From Inconstantimicrobium porci (GTDB taxonomy: Bacteria > Bacillota > Clostridia > Clostridiales > Clostridiaceae), in the NCBI RefSeq assembly GCF_009696465.1, contig NZ_VULX01000012.1, forward strand, positions 23,709 through 87,708: 64,000 nt of DNA. Direction: 5' to 3'. The notes beneath the pieces are model-generated. The model saw only the letters and a list, made by a program, of their open reading frames with translations, did no database searches and had not been told where the DNA came from. A program made the translations under genes and the position numbers. The first letter of the stretch is position 1; every line of letters starts with the position of its first letter. Of this stretch, positions 36,027 to 45,243 are shown one piece after another.

Positions 36027-36210
36027 TTTTACCTCGCAATTCTAAGGTTAGTATACTATGTTATTCTAATTTTATCATCATTTATTGTAAAGAGGATAAA
36101 AGAGCAATACTATCAATATATTCGAATGTTTTTATAGAAATTATCAATTTTATTATTTACTATTTCAAAGGAAAATGGTTGTAGGAAAAAGTCGAAATAG
36201 GAACTCTAAA

Positions 36211-36247
36211 AGAAAACGTTGACGAATAAAAAAATAAGTGCTAATAT
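36211..36247 (+). promoter_or_regulatory. ptsG-like promoter with overlapping cre site
   Basis: TTGACG (36219-36224), 17-nt spacer, TAATAT (36242-36247). A catabolite-response element AGAAAACGTTGACG (36211-36224) differs from the consensus only at the two end bases and covers the -35 box, so CcpA should repress. Confidence 0.75.
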
Positions 36248-36262
36248 AGGAGTGTAAATATA

Positions 36263-36330
36263 GTGTGTAACTGATATTCAGGCATTAACTATTCGTAACA
36301 CTTATGGTTAGATTAGGTAATGCCTTTTTT
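36263..36330 (+). promoter_or_regulatory. RAT antiterminator site overlapping an intrinsic terminator (GlcT type)
   Basis: The terminator stem AGGCATTA (36280-36287)/TAATGCCT (36318-36325) is followed by T6. Its left arm lies inside an alternative hairpin from GTGTAACTGAT to GTAACAC (36265-36301), which closely resembles the ribonucleic antiterminator sites bound by GlcT before ptsG in Bacillus and Staphylococcus (compared from memory). The two folds exclude each other. So glucose flux, through phosphorylation of a GlcT-like protein encoded elsewhere, should set readthrough. Confidence 0.8.
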
Positions 36331-36392
36331 GCGCGCAAAAGGAATAGATTAAAACCATTTGATGTTAAATAATAAACTAAGGAGTAAAAGTT

Positions 36393-37988
36393 ATGAAAGA
36401 CAAAATATTTGGTGTTTTACAACGTGTGGGTAGATCATTTATGCTTCCAATAGCATTGCTTCCAGTAGCAGGTCTATTTTTAGGACTTGGCGGTTCATTT
36501 ACAAATAAAACAATGCTTGAAGCTTACGGACTTATGGGTATTATGGGTCCTGGAACAGTAATTAATGCTATATTAACAGTAATGAATGATGCTGGAAATA
36601 TTGTTTTCTCAAATCTTCCAATATTATTTGCAATGGGTGTTGCAATTGGTATGGCTAAGAAAGAAAAAGAAGTTGCTGCACTTTCAGCAGCTATAGCATT
36701 CTTTATCATGCATGCATCAATAGGTGCAATGATAAATATAAATGGTGGAACAGAAGCTTTATTAGAAGGAGCATCTACATCAGTTTTAGGAATTACATCA
36801 TTACAGATGGGTGTTTTTGGTGGTATTATTGTAGGTCTTGGAGTAGCAGCACTACATAATAGATTTTATAAGATACAATTACCACAAGTGTTATCATTTT
36901 TTGGTGGTTCAAGATTCGTGCCAATAATAAGTGCAGTTGTATACTTAATAGTAGGTATAGCAATGTTCTTTATATGGCCTCCAGTTCAGAAGGGTATATA
37001 TGCAGTTGGTGATGTCGTATTAAAATCAGGATATGCAGGTACTTGGTTATATGGATTAATGGAACGTGCTCTTATTCCATTTGGACTACATCACGTATTT
37101 TATTTACCATTCTGGCAGACAGCACTTGGTGGAACTTTAGAAGTTGGTGGAAAACTTATAGAAGGAGCTCAGAATATATTCTTTGCTGAACTTGCTACAC
37201 CTGGAATAACTAAATTCAGCGTTTCTGCTACTAGATTTATGGCTGGTAAGTTCCCACTTATGATGTTTGGTTTACCTGGTGCAGCTCTTGCTATGTACAA
37301 ATGTGCAAAGCCAGGAAAGAGAAAGGTTGTTGGTGGACTTTTATTATCAGCTGCCTTAACTTCAGCAGTAACAGGAATAACTGAACCAATTGAGTTTACA
37401 TTCTTATTTGTTGCTCCACTTTTATATGCAATACACTGCGTATTTGCTGGCGTTGCATATATGCTTATGCACATTATGAATGTAACAATAGGTATGACAT
37501 TCTCTGGTGGTTTTATTGATTTCTTCTTATTTGGTATTTTACAAGGTAATGCTAAAACAAACTGGTTAATTGTATTACCTGTAGGAATAGCTTATTTTGT
37601 AGTTTACTATTTCATTTTCTCAATATTAATTAAGAAGATGAATCTAAAGACTCCTGGTAGAGAAGACGACAATGAAGAAACTAAACTTTACACTAGAAAA
37701 GATGTTGAAGCAAGAAAGAACGGAGAAAATGGTTCAGAAGCTAATACTTCAGAAGATTCACTTTCAGCTGCTATAGTTGAAGGACTTGGTGGAAAAGAAA
37801 ATATATCAGATGTAGATTGCTGTGCTACAAGATTACGTTGTACTGTATACAAATCAGAACTTGTAAAAGATGATGTGTTAAAGCAGACAGGTGCATCTGG
37901 AGTTGTTCATAAAGGGCAAGGTGTTCAGATAATATATGGACCAAGAGTTACAGTAATTAAATCAAACTTAGAAGATTATTTAGCGTAG
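36393..37988 (+). CDS. ptsG: PTS glucose-family IICB permease
   Basis: 531-residue fused IIC-IIB transporter. IIC spans residues 1 to about 415 with ten or so helices and the GITEPIEF signature at 328-335. After a linker the IIB domain carries the phospho-cysteine C477 in CATRLR. No IIA domain is fused, so phosphate must come from a separate IIA-Glc. Specificity for glucose is supported by the RAT site; GlcNAc or maltose remain possible. AAGGAG precedes the ATG. A truncated paralogue lies directly downstream. Confidence 0.93.
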   Translation: MKDKIFGVLQRVGRSFMLPIALLPVAGLFLGLGGSFTNKTMLEAYGLMGIMGPGTVINAILTVMNDAGNIVFSNLPILFAMGVAIGMAKKEKEVAALSAAIAFFIMHASIGAMININGGTEALLEGASTSVLGITSLQMGVFGGIIVGLGVAALHNRFYKIQLPQVLSFFGGSRFVPIISAVVYLIVGIAMFFIWPPVQKGIYAVGDVVLKSGYAGTWLYGLMERALIPFGLHHVFYLPFWQTALGGTLEVGGKLIEGAQNIFFAELATPGITKFSVSATRFMAGKFPLMMFGLPGAALAMYKCAKPGKRKVVGGLLLSAALTSAVTGITEPIEFTFLFVAPLLYAIHCVFAGVAYMLMHIMNVTIGMTFSGGFIDFFLFGILQGNAKTNWLIVLPVGIAYFVVYYFIFSILIKKMNLKTPGREDDNEETKLYTRKDVEARKNGENGSEANTSEDSLSAAIVEGLGGKENISDVDCCATRLRCTVYKSELVKDDVLKQTGASGVVHKGQGVQIIYGPRVTVIKSNLEDYLA

Positions 37989-38014
37989 TTTATTATATGA
38001 TAGTATAAGAAAAT

Positions 38015-38065
38015 GGGGCTGTCGCACAACTAATTAGAAATTAGTTGTGTAGCGGCTCTTTTTTT
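38015..38065 (+). terminator. Long hairpin after ptsG, probably an IS1182-type element end
   Basis: GCACAACTAATT pairs with AATTAGTTGTGT around AGA, extended by GGGGCTG/CGGCTC pairing, then T7. It works as a terminator, but the GGGGCTGTCGCAC start resembles termini of IS1182-family elements and it directly precedes an IS1182-type transposase fragment. A similar hairpin (GGGGCCGTCTCAG) is at 63874. Confidence 0.65.
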
Positions 38066-38120
38066 ATGCAAAAAAAACAAATCCTAAACTCAAAGAGAAT
38101 AGGATTTATCAGATTTATAT

Positions 38121-39950
38121 ATGACTTATTCCAAAGTTAAGGAAAATCAAGCTTTGCCACGAAAGTTACTAAAAATCATATTATATGGATATATGAACGG
38201 ACTTTATTCATCAAGAGATATTGAAAAAGCCTGCTACAGAGATATTAATTTTATCTTTTTACTAGAAGGATCAAAAGCCCCAGATCATTCAACTATCGCA
38301 AGATTTAGGACTCTTCATTTTGCACCTTATGCTGAACAGATTCTTGCTCAAACAACTAATTCCCTTTATGAAATTGGTGAAATTTCAGGTGAGTCAATAT
38401 TTATAGATGGAACAAAAATAGAGGCTAGTTCCAATAAATTCACATTTGTTTGGAAGAGAGCTGTTACTAAAAATATGCTTAAAGCATATGGATTGTTAAA
38501 TATAATGGGACCAGGAACAGCTGTTAATTCAATTCTTCTGATAATGAATGATGCAGGAAATATTATTTTTAATAATCTACCGATACTTTTTGCAATGGGT
38601 GTTGCTATAGGTATGTCAAAGAAGGAAAAGGAAGTTGCAGCTCTTTCTGCAGCTATAGCATTTTTTGTGATGTATGCATCAATAGGCTCGATGATTAAAA
38701 TCAGCGGCGGAGCTAAAGTGTTTATGAATGGTGCAACTACTTCTGTAGTTGGAATTACATCATTACAGATGGGGGTGTTTGGTGGAATTATAGTTGGACT
38801 TGGAGTTGCTGTATTACATAATAGATTTTATAAAGTAGAACTTCCGGAGGTGCTATCATTTTTTGCTGGTACAAGGTTTGTGCCAATAATAAGTGCGATA
38901 GTGTATATAATTATTGGGATAGTAATGTTCTTTATTTGGCCGCCTGTTCAGACTGCAATCAATGCACTAGGTAGGTTTGTTATAGCATCAGGATATGCAG
39001 GTACATGGTTTTATGGTTTTGTGGAACGTGCACTTATTCCATTTGGTCTTCATCATGTATTTTATCTGCCATTTTGGCAGACAGCAGTTGGAGGAACGGC
39101 TGTAGTAGCAGGTAAAACTATAGAGGGAGCACAGAATATATTCTTTGCCCAGCTTGTTCAACCGGGAATTCATCATTTTAGTGTTTTAGCAACAAGATTT
39201 ATGTCAGGCAAGTTTCCACTAATGATATTTGCATTGCCAGGAGCCGCTCTTGCAATGTATAGAAGCGCAAAGCCACAAAAGAGAAAGATTGTAGGAGGAT
39301 TACTTCTATCAGCAGCTTTAACATCAATGCTGACAGGTATTACAGAACCAATTGAATTCACTTTTTTGTTTGTAGCACCCAAATTATATATAGTACACTG
39401 TGTGTTTGCAGGTCTATCTTACATGATAATGCACATACTGAATGTAGGTGTAGGAATGACGTTTTCAGGTGGCTTTATTGATATGTTCTTGTTTGGAATA
39501 TTACAGGGAAATGCAAAAACAAATTGGATTAGAATTGTATTAGTGGGGATTGTTTACTTTATAATTTATTATTTCTTATTCAGCTTTTTCATTAAAAAGT
39601 ATAATATTAAAACTCCTGGACGTGAAGATGAAGAGAAGGTAAAGCTTTATAGGAGAAAGGATAATTACTCAAAAGAGAAATTATCTAAAAATGAATCATT
39701 AGCGATAATTGTAGAAGGATTTGGCGGCAAGGATAATATAATTGATGTTGACTGTTGCGTAACTAGATTAAGATGTACAGTGAAAGATTATAATCTTGTT
39801 AATGAAGATATATTAGAGAATTCAGGAGCAGTAGGAGTTATTCATAGAGGTAATGGAGTTCAGGCTATTTATGGGCCAAGAGCTACAGTAATAAAATCTG
39901 ATCTTGAAGATTATCTTGATGATTATCATAAAAATGCTGGGATTAACTGA
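38121..39950 (+). pseudogene. In-frame chimera: IS1182-type transposase N-terminal fragment fused to PTS IICB
   Basis: 609-codon open frame. Residues 1-116 are an IS1182-family transposase piece (YMNGLYSSRDIEKACYRDINF, PDHSTIARFR, FIDGTKIEASSNKFTFVWK) lacking its own N-terminus and all catalytic C-terminus. From about residue 118 (MLKAYGLLNIMGPG) it is a paralogue of the ptsG protein from that protein's residue 41 on, complete through GITEPIEF and the IIB motif CCVTRLR. The first 40 residues of IIC, with the first helix, are lost, as are promoter, RAT site and a good ribosome site. The join falls at 38463-38475, where both genes share a TKN/NKT-like stretch. Probably non-functional, but the frame has stayed open over 1.8 kb. 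Confidence 0.88.
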
Positions 39951-40204
39951 CTAAAAAATTTAATATGAACAGAACAACGCTTTCTGAAAAGTTTAACAGA
40001 CTTGTGGGAGAAACTATAATAACTTATATCAATAAACTGAGAGTAAATATAGCAACCACTCTTTTAAGAGATACAAGAGTTCCAATTTCTGAAATAATGG
40101 AAATAGTAGGTTTTAATGATTCATCATATTTCTTTAGGACATTTAAAATATACAAAGGCCAATCACCTAAAGAGTATAGAGATGAGTACTGCTGTGTTGA
40201 TTGA
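39947..40204 (+). pseudogene. C-terminal fragment of an AraC-family regulator
   Basis: 85-codon frame that reads LTKKFNMNRTTLSEKFNRLVG and on through GFNDSSYFFRTFKIYKGQSPKEYR, the complete second half of an AraC DNA-binding domain. The sensor domain and first helices are missing, and no ribosome site precedes ATG 39965. It directly overlaps the end of the PTS chimera, whose final residues DDYHKNAGIN also look unnatural, so a deletion joined the two. Confidence 0.85.
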
Positions 40205-40231
40205 ATCAATTGCTTTATCAGCCATTATATA

Positions 40232-40260
40232 TTGACAAGCAATGTTATAGATGATAGCAT
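40232..40260 (+). promoter_or_regulatory. Promoter of the symporter gene
   Basis: TTGACA at 40232-40237, 17-nt spacer, TAGCAT at 40255-40260. It starts a leader of about 270 nt. Confidence 0.7.
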
Positions 40261-40395
40261 AAAGACAATCCCTTTAAATTGATTCGAGAAATCAGTAAGG
40301 AAGTTATAGTATGCTGACCAGCAATAGACTTTAAGCATCATTTATAATCAAAATCTCTTTTTGATATAAATTAAAGTTTTGATAGATCGTAAGCA

Positions 40396-40425
40396 GCCTT
40401 CCTTTATTTAAGGAAGGCATTTTTT
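40396..40425 (+). terminator. Attenuator-like terminator in the symporter leader
   Basis: GCCTTCCTT pairs with AAGGAAGGC, short TATT loop, then T6, about 110 nt before the coding start. Its position after a promoter and before the gene suggests controlled termination. The upstream leader (40267-40395) contains a hairpin AAGT..TGCT-GACC-AGCA..ACTT at about 40304-40333. Confidence 0.75.
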
Positions 40426-40475
40426 ATGTCTTTAATTAGTTATATATTTTAAGACGTAGAGCAAGGAGCATACTA

Positions 40476-40525
40476 CCTTATAGTTAAGTCAGTCGCATGG
40501 CGGGGAAATAGAACTACTTATAAGG
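40476..40525 (+). promoter_or_regulatory. Hairpin sequestering the symporter ribosome binding site
   Basis: CCTTAT (40476-40481) pairs with ATAAGG (40520-40525), which is the Shine-Dalgarno sequence. AGTT/AACT extends the stem past a 4-nt bulge, and an inner CGC-ATG-GCG hairpin sits in the loop. This would hinder translation unless opened. Confidence 0.5.
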
Positions 40526-40535
40526 AGAAATAAAA

Positions 40536-41882
40536 ATGAATAAAGGAAACAATAACAGCAGCAGACTGGCCATAAATATGGCAATCGCACTAATCTTAGG
40601 ACTTATTGCAGGAGTAGGGTGTATCTTTTTAAGAGAAAATCTTATTGCAAGTGGTAGTAAAGATATTTGGACAACAATTAATAACATCTTATTTCAGGAT
40701 ATTTCAGCAAAAGGAGCTACAAATGCTATAGGAGTATTTTATATCCTTGGACAGCTGTTTGTAAGAGCACTTCAGCTTGTTATAGTTCCAATGGTATTTA
40801 CATCAATTGCACTAGCAATGTGTAAAATAAGTGATACTAAGAAGCTTGGTAGAATATCATACAAGACAATTTTAGGATTTTTATCGACTTCAGTTTTTGC
40901 ACTTTTATTAGCAGGAATTGTTGGATTTGCAGTAAAGAACATGGGACTTTTTACTACTAATGTAGGCAATGTTGCAGCAAAGACTGGAACAGCAAATTCT
41001 ACAAATCCATTGATGATAATTGTCAATGCAGTTCCTAGCAATGTTGCATCTGCTTTTTCAGATAATGGAAGTGTACTAGCTATAGTATTTGCAGCAGTAG
41101 TTATAGGACTTTGTATCAATGTACTAGGTGATAAGGTAAAAGTATTAAAGGATCTTTTAGAAGATGTAAACTCTATTATTACCGTATTCTTAAGTTTTGT
41201 AATTACAAAGTTTGGACCTTTCGCAATATTTGTTCTTATAACTAGAACATTTGCAATTTACGGAGTAGATAACTTAAAGCCAGCACTTGTATATGTTGTA
41301 ACTACAGTTGCTGCGTTATTGGTATTTTTAGTATTTGGCTATGCTATATTCATAGCAGTAGGGGCAGGTCTTAATCCTGTACATTTTGTAAAGAAGATAG
41401 GAAAAGTTGCACTATTTGGCTTCTCAACATCATCTTCAGCAGCTACTTTGCCTCTTAATACAAAAACAACTACAGAAGAGCTTGGGGTAAGCGAAGATGT
41501 AGCATCATTCATACTTCCTCTTGGAATGACAATTAACATGAATGGTACTGCTATAATGCAGGTTATTGCCGCTATATTTATAGCAACTAGTGCAGGATAT
41601 AATGTTACAGTAAGCAATGTAATAGTTATTGCACTTTTAGCATTAATAGCATCAGTAGGAACACCTGCTGCACCTGGGGCTGGCGCAGTAATATTATTTA
41701 CAGTGTTAACAGGAATGGGGTATAACAACGATTCAGCAATGCTTGCATATTCACTAATACTTGCAATAAATAGACCTATAGAAATGCTTGTAACATCACT
41801 AAATGTAGTTGGAGATTCAGCTACAAGTGTTGTAGTAGCAAAATCAGAAGGAATGTTAGATGAGGAAATTTATTTTTCTTAA
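40536..41882 (+). CDS. Dicarboxylate/amino acid:cation symporter (DAACS family)
   Basis: 448-residue secondary transporter importing glutamate, aspartate, dicarboxylates or cystine with Na+ or H+. Typical DAACS features are FSTSSSAATLPLN (re-entrant loop HP1, near residue 290), MTINMNGTAIMQ (helix 7) and SVGTPAAPGAGAVI (HP2). ATAAGGAG precedes the ATG. The long leader with an attenuator and an occluded ribosome site points to RNA-level control. Substrate within the family not assignable. Confidence 0.94.
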   Translation: MNKGNNNSSRLAINMAIALILGLIAGVGCIFLRENLIASGSKDIWTTINNILFQDISAKGATNAIGVFYILGQLFVRALQLVIVPMVFTSIALAMCKISDTKKLGRISYKTILGFLSTSVFALLLAGIVGFAVKNMGLFTTNVGNVAAKTGTANSTNPLMIIVNAVPSNVASAFSDNGSVLAIVFAAVVIGLCINVLGDKVKVLKDLLEDVNSIITVFLSFVITKFGPFAIFVLITRTFAIYGVDNLKPALVYVVTTVAALLVFLVFGYAIFIAVGAGLNPVHFVKKIGKVALFGFSTSSSAATLPLNTKTTTEELGVSEDVASFILPLGMTINMNGTAIMQVIAAIFIATSAGYNVTVSNVIVIALLALIASVGTPAAPGAGAVILFTVLTGMGYNNDSAMLAYSLILAINRPIEMLVTSLNVVGDSATSVVVAKSEGMLDEEIYFS

Positions 41883-41950
41883 ATAGCAGGTATAATAGCT
41901 AAAAAAAAATAGTATCTATATATAAATAGCTTTATAGTAGAGGTTAAGTT

Positions 41951-42607
41951 ATGGAGATATTTATGTACTATTTTTTATTAATACTTATGTGTGCTTTGAT
42001 AATTAATCTTATATTTATTATTAGGAGAAAATGTCCTAAAAAGATATCTGTACTAATGAATGTAATGATGATTTTGTTCCTCATTAGGTGTATATCACTG
42101 ATATTCCTATCAATAACTAATTCAAATAATTATGCACTTATGATAGGACGGCTTAGTGAACTTAATGTTATTTATGTACCGGCAGTTATTTTTATAACAG
42201 TTTATATTTTTAGAAGAGACAATGTAATGAAATTTATTTCTGTTTATCCGTATATTGCGGTGTTTGCTGTACTTTTTGGAGTAGAAATGTATTTCTCGAA
42301 GTACAGCTTGAAAATAATAAAACAGTTTGGGTTTGTTATATTTTCTTCGAATGAACTTATAGAAAATTTCATTTTCATAACTGTATTGGTGTTTTTGGAA
42401 ATAATAAGCATAAAGGTTCTGCTGGAGCCAAGGAGTAATAAAGCAGGAATGATCTTTTTAATTATGAGTATTATCTTAATGATAGTTGAAAGATTCTTAT
42501 TTATATATGAAGTATCTGTGTTTCCACTGCCAGTAATAAGTGAGTTTATTCTTTTAATGACATCATACTATACAGTATCAACTTTTAAGAAAATAAAGAA
42601 TGTGTGA
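41951..42607 (+). CDS. Hypothetical polytopic membrane protein
   Basis: 218-residue protein with about seven membrane helices and short loops, very rich in Ile, Leu, Phe and Met. No motif recognised. GAGG eight bases before the ATG supports the start. It lies 68 nt after the symporter with no terminator between, so it may be cotranscribed. A terminator follows. Confidence 0.75.
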   Translation: MEIFMYYFLLILMCALIINLIFIIRRKCPKKISVLMNVMMILFLIRCISLIFLSITNSNNYALMIGRLSELNVIYVPAVIFITVYIFRRDNVMKFISVYPYIAVFAVLFGVEMYFSKYSLKIIKQFGFVIFSSNELIENFIFITVLVFLEIISIKVLLEPRSNKAGMIFLIMSIILMIVERFLFIYEVSVFPLPVISEFILLMTSYYTVSTFKKIKNV

Positions 42608-42623
42608 TATTGGAACAAATTAA

Positions 42624-42688
42624 AACATCTTGATAAACTAGAATTTGAATTAAACTACAAATTCTAAATTATCTAGATGTTATTTTTT
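42624..42688 (+). terminator. Intrinsic terminator with long bipartite stem
   Basis: AACATCT (42624-42630) pairs with AGATGTT (42675-42681), and an inner stem TAGAATTTG/CAAATTCTA is stacked on it; T6 ends at 42688. The repeat copy 2 begins 14 nt later. Confidence 0.85.
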
Positions 42689-42702
42689 ATGGTATAAGAA
42701 AC

Positions 42703-42725
42703 TGCATTGAAAAAGGTGAAATTTT
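42703..42725 (+). repeat. Dispersed 23-nt post-terminator repeat, copy 2
   Basis: Identical over 23 nt to copies at 8403 and 53295, starting exactly 14 nt after the terminator T-tract. The next bases GATGC can close a GCATT/GATGC stem. Copies 2 and 3 remain alike further right (ATGCTGTRAAC). Confidence 0.8.
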
Positions 42726-42803
42726 GATGCTGTAAACCGTTGGAAATAAAGGGGTTACACAATAACTCAAAAAAATGATATAATGAAATTTTATCCTTTT
42801 TTG

Positions 42804-43577
42804 TTAGTATAAGTCCACTAAATGTAACTTCATTTTTCTGCAGTAATCAAAAGCTATTTTATTATATATGTCATTAAGCTGTGCTGGGTCGTGTGCATCG
42901 CAACCAATGATTACGTCTATATTTCTACCACTTACTTTTTTCCAGAATGAATTATGTGGGTACTGGTATCTTACGCCATCGCACATATCGCTTAAGCCTT
43001 TTCTGAAGCCATTGGCATTTATCTCTAGTATAAAGTGATATTTTTCTGCAGCATCTATGATGATGTCAGCTGCCTTATCACAGTTTTCATCCCATTTAAA
43101 GTTGTTTTCATACATTAAGTCAGGGTGGGCAAGATATTTAAAATATCCAGTCTTCATTCCCTTGACTGATGATTGTGCATAGTCAATAAAACAGTCTGTA
43201 GATTCCGCATCATAAATATTATGGATGTTATTATTAGTATCTTCATAATAATGCTGACCAAGAATTAAGTAGTCCACGGTCTTGTTTTTAAGCAGTTTTC
43301 CATAGTAACTGTCCAAAGATGATATATACTCAATTTCCAGGCCGCATAGAAGTTTAATCTTATCTTTATATTCTGTTTTTAATATATTTATTTCGTTAAT
43401 ATACTGCTTCAGATTATCATAGTCCATTCTGAAACCAAATCCATCACCTGGAAATGGTCCATGATCTGAAAAGCCAAGAATTTTTAAATTCGATTTTAAG
43501 GCTTCTTTGACATAATCTTCACAGCATCCATTAGCGTGTCCGCAGTATTCGCAGTGTGTATGGTAGTTGAATTTCAT
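42804..43577 (-). CDS. PHP-domain phosphatase, histidinol-phosphatase-like
   Basis: 257-residue metal-dependent phosphoesterase of the PHP superfamily. Metal motifs: HTHCEYCGH (residues 6-14), SDHGPF (about 37-42), GLEIEY, GQHYYE, LAHPDLMY and the final CDAHDP. This is the pattern of bacterial HisK-type histidinol phosphatases, although no histidine biosynthesis gene is nearby, so the substrate is uncertain. GAGAGG lies before the ATG. Confidence 0.9.
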   Translation of the reverse strand: MKFNYHTHCEYCGHANGCCEDYVKEALKSNLKILGFSDHGPFPGDGFGFRMDYDNLKQYINEINILKTEYKDKIKLLCGLEIEYISSLDSYYGKLLKNKTVDYLILGQHYYEDTNNNIHNIYDAESTDCFIDYAQSSVKGMKTGYFKYLAHPDLMYENNFKWDENCDKAADIIIDAAEKYHFILEINANGFRKGLSDMCDGVRYQYPHNSFWKKVSGRNIDVIIGCDAHDPAQLNDIYNKIAFDYCRKMKLHLVDLY

Positions 43578-43700
43578 AATTTAACACCTCTCAACATATT
43601 GATATTTTATTATACATATTAAGTGAGAATAAGAAAAAAATATAATGAGTTTTACATAAATATTCTGATATTCTGACATATAATTGTCACAAAAATTGTG

Positions 43701-43808
43701 TATACTCAAAATTGTAGATAAAAAATCTTTTTTCATTAAATTCCTTTAGGAAACAGCCTGAAAGATAATATGGGTACCCCGCCTAAGTTATCCTTCAGGT
43801 CTTTTTTT
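43701..43808 (+). ncRNA. Candidate small RNA or orphan attenuated leader
   Basis: A -10-like TATACT (43701-43706) is followed about 50 nt later by a strong terminator: CCTGAAAGATAA (43757-43768) pairs with TTATCCTTCAGG (43788-43799) with one internal mismatch, a 19-nt loop containing GGGTACCCC, and T7. No open frame of note lies in between. An upstream dyad TGACA-TATAAT-TGTCA (43674-43689) may be an operator. The next gene starts 345 nt further on, so this is either an independent sRNA or a leftover leader. Confidence 0.5.
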
Positions 43809-44153
43809 ATGTTTTAGGTAGAAATTAATTAGTTATTTGTATTTATATAACAATTCATATACAAAGGCAAATATATTGCAATTACCAGTAACTATATTAT
43901 AAAAATGAAAAGAAATGTATAATTTAATTATACTAGATTATACAAAAGAGAGCTATTCCAAAATACATGTTTGTACATTTAATGATAAGTTTTTATAATT
44001 TTTGTGAAGTACAGTTCAATGTTTGGTAATATTAAACAAATAGAAGCTGTAGTACTATAAATTGACACGAATATAATTTATAATAGTTATCATAATGAAT
44101 AAATAGTTTAGATGAAATAATGCATATATAATTATTTAGAATAGGAGGATAAG
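43809..44153. other. Intergenic, upstream region of the LacI-type gene
   Basis: AT-rich with no reading frame. A TTGACA at 44062-44067 with TAGTTA 16 nt downstream is a plausible promoter. AGGAGG at 44143-44148 serves the GTG start. Nothing else recognised. Confidence 0.5.
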
Positions 44154-45170
44154 GTGTTAACAATATATGATATAGCTAAGATTACGGGATTTTCACCTAC
44201 AACTGTGTCAAAGGTTATTAATAATTATCCGGATGTTAGTGATAAAACAAGAAATAAAATAAAAAAAGCTTTAGTAGAATCAGGATTTAAACCTAATGCT
44301 CAGGCACAATTCTTATCAACAAAGAAGACATGGACAATAGGTGTAGTGTATTATGAAGGAGTAGGAATAGGGCTTGCCCATCCTTTTTTTTCATATGTAA
44401 TACAGGCATTTAAACATAGGGTAGAGGAGTATGGATATTCATTGTTGTTTGGATCAAAAACTGATAGGCTGAAAAATAGTACCTTCTTAGAATATTTTAA
44501 GTATTCTAGGGTGGATGGTATAGTAATAATATCTACTGAAGAAGGAAATAAGGAAACAGAAGAAATCATAAATAGTGATTTCCCATGCGTTATTATTGAT
44601 ATAAGAAATAATAATGCAGCTACTGTAAGTTCTGACAACGAAAAAGGATGTAAACTTGCAATAGATTATTTATATGAGCTTGGACATAGAAAAATAGCTC
44701 ATATTAGTGGAGGCTTTGGAGATAGAAATTGGTCAAGTACTACAAGAATCAAATGTTATAAGGAAGCTATGAATAATTTAGGACTTAATGTTCCAAATGG
44801 ATATATTGCTGATGGAGTTAATTTCGATTATTCAGGAGGATATAGTGCTATGAAAAAACTTTTAAAATTAAAAGATAGGCCCACAGCTGTGTTTGCAGCA
44901 GGAGATAAATTAGCTCTTGGAGCCATTGCGGCTATAAGGGATGAAGGAATGAATGTGCCTGATGATTTTTCAGTAATAGGATTTGATGATATAGAACTTG
45001 CAAGATATGTTACACCAGGTCTTACAACAATAAGGCAGAATTCTACTGAATTAGGCAGATCAGCAGCAGATATTCTTGTAGAGCAGATTAATCAGAAGAA
45101 GAAATTAACTGTGAACAATGTTATACCTGTTGAATTGGTAAAAAGGGATTCCTGCAGGAAAATTAATTAA
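44154..45170 (+). CDS. LacI-family transcriptional regulator
   Basis: 338-residue regulator. The N-terminal helix-turn-helix reads IYDIAKITGFSPTTVSKVIN, followed by a hinge helix and a periplasmic-binding-protein-like core (DGIVIISTEEGN, GHRKIAHISGG, VIGFDDIELARYVTPGLTTI). GTG start 5 nt after AGGAGG. Monocistronic beside an aminopeptidase gene. The core would bind a sugar or nucleoside. The LacI-type operators before the sugar ABC importer at 49.9-50.0 kb are possible targets, but this is inference. Confidence 0.94.
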   Translation: MLTIYDIAKITGFSPTTVSKVINNYPDVSDKTRNKIKKALVESGFKPNAQAQFLSTKKTWTIGVVYYEGVGIGLAHPFFSYVIQAFKHRVEEYGYSLLFGSKTDRLKNSTFLEYFKYSRVDGIVIISTEEGNKETEEIINSDFPCVIIDIRNNNAATVSSDNEKGCKLAIDYLYELGHRKIAHISGGFGDRNWSSTTRIKCYKEAMNNLGLNVPNGYIADGVNFDYSGGYSAMKKLLKLKDRPTAVFAAGDKLALGAIAAIRDEGMNVPDDFSVIGFDDIELARYVTPGLTTIRQNSTELGRSAADILVEQINQKKKLTVNNVIPVELVKRDSCRKIN

Positions 45171-45243
45171 GTGATATTATTATCTTATATAAATATTGGT
45201 GTATAGGCATATATATCGATAATATTTTAAGGAGGAAATTAAA

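Noticed and set aside
40267..40425. T-box leader before the symporter
   Set aside because: No T-box sequence with the conserved AGGGTGG-type bulge or specifier stem could be found, despite the terminator.
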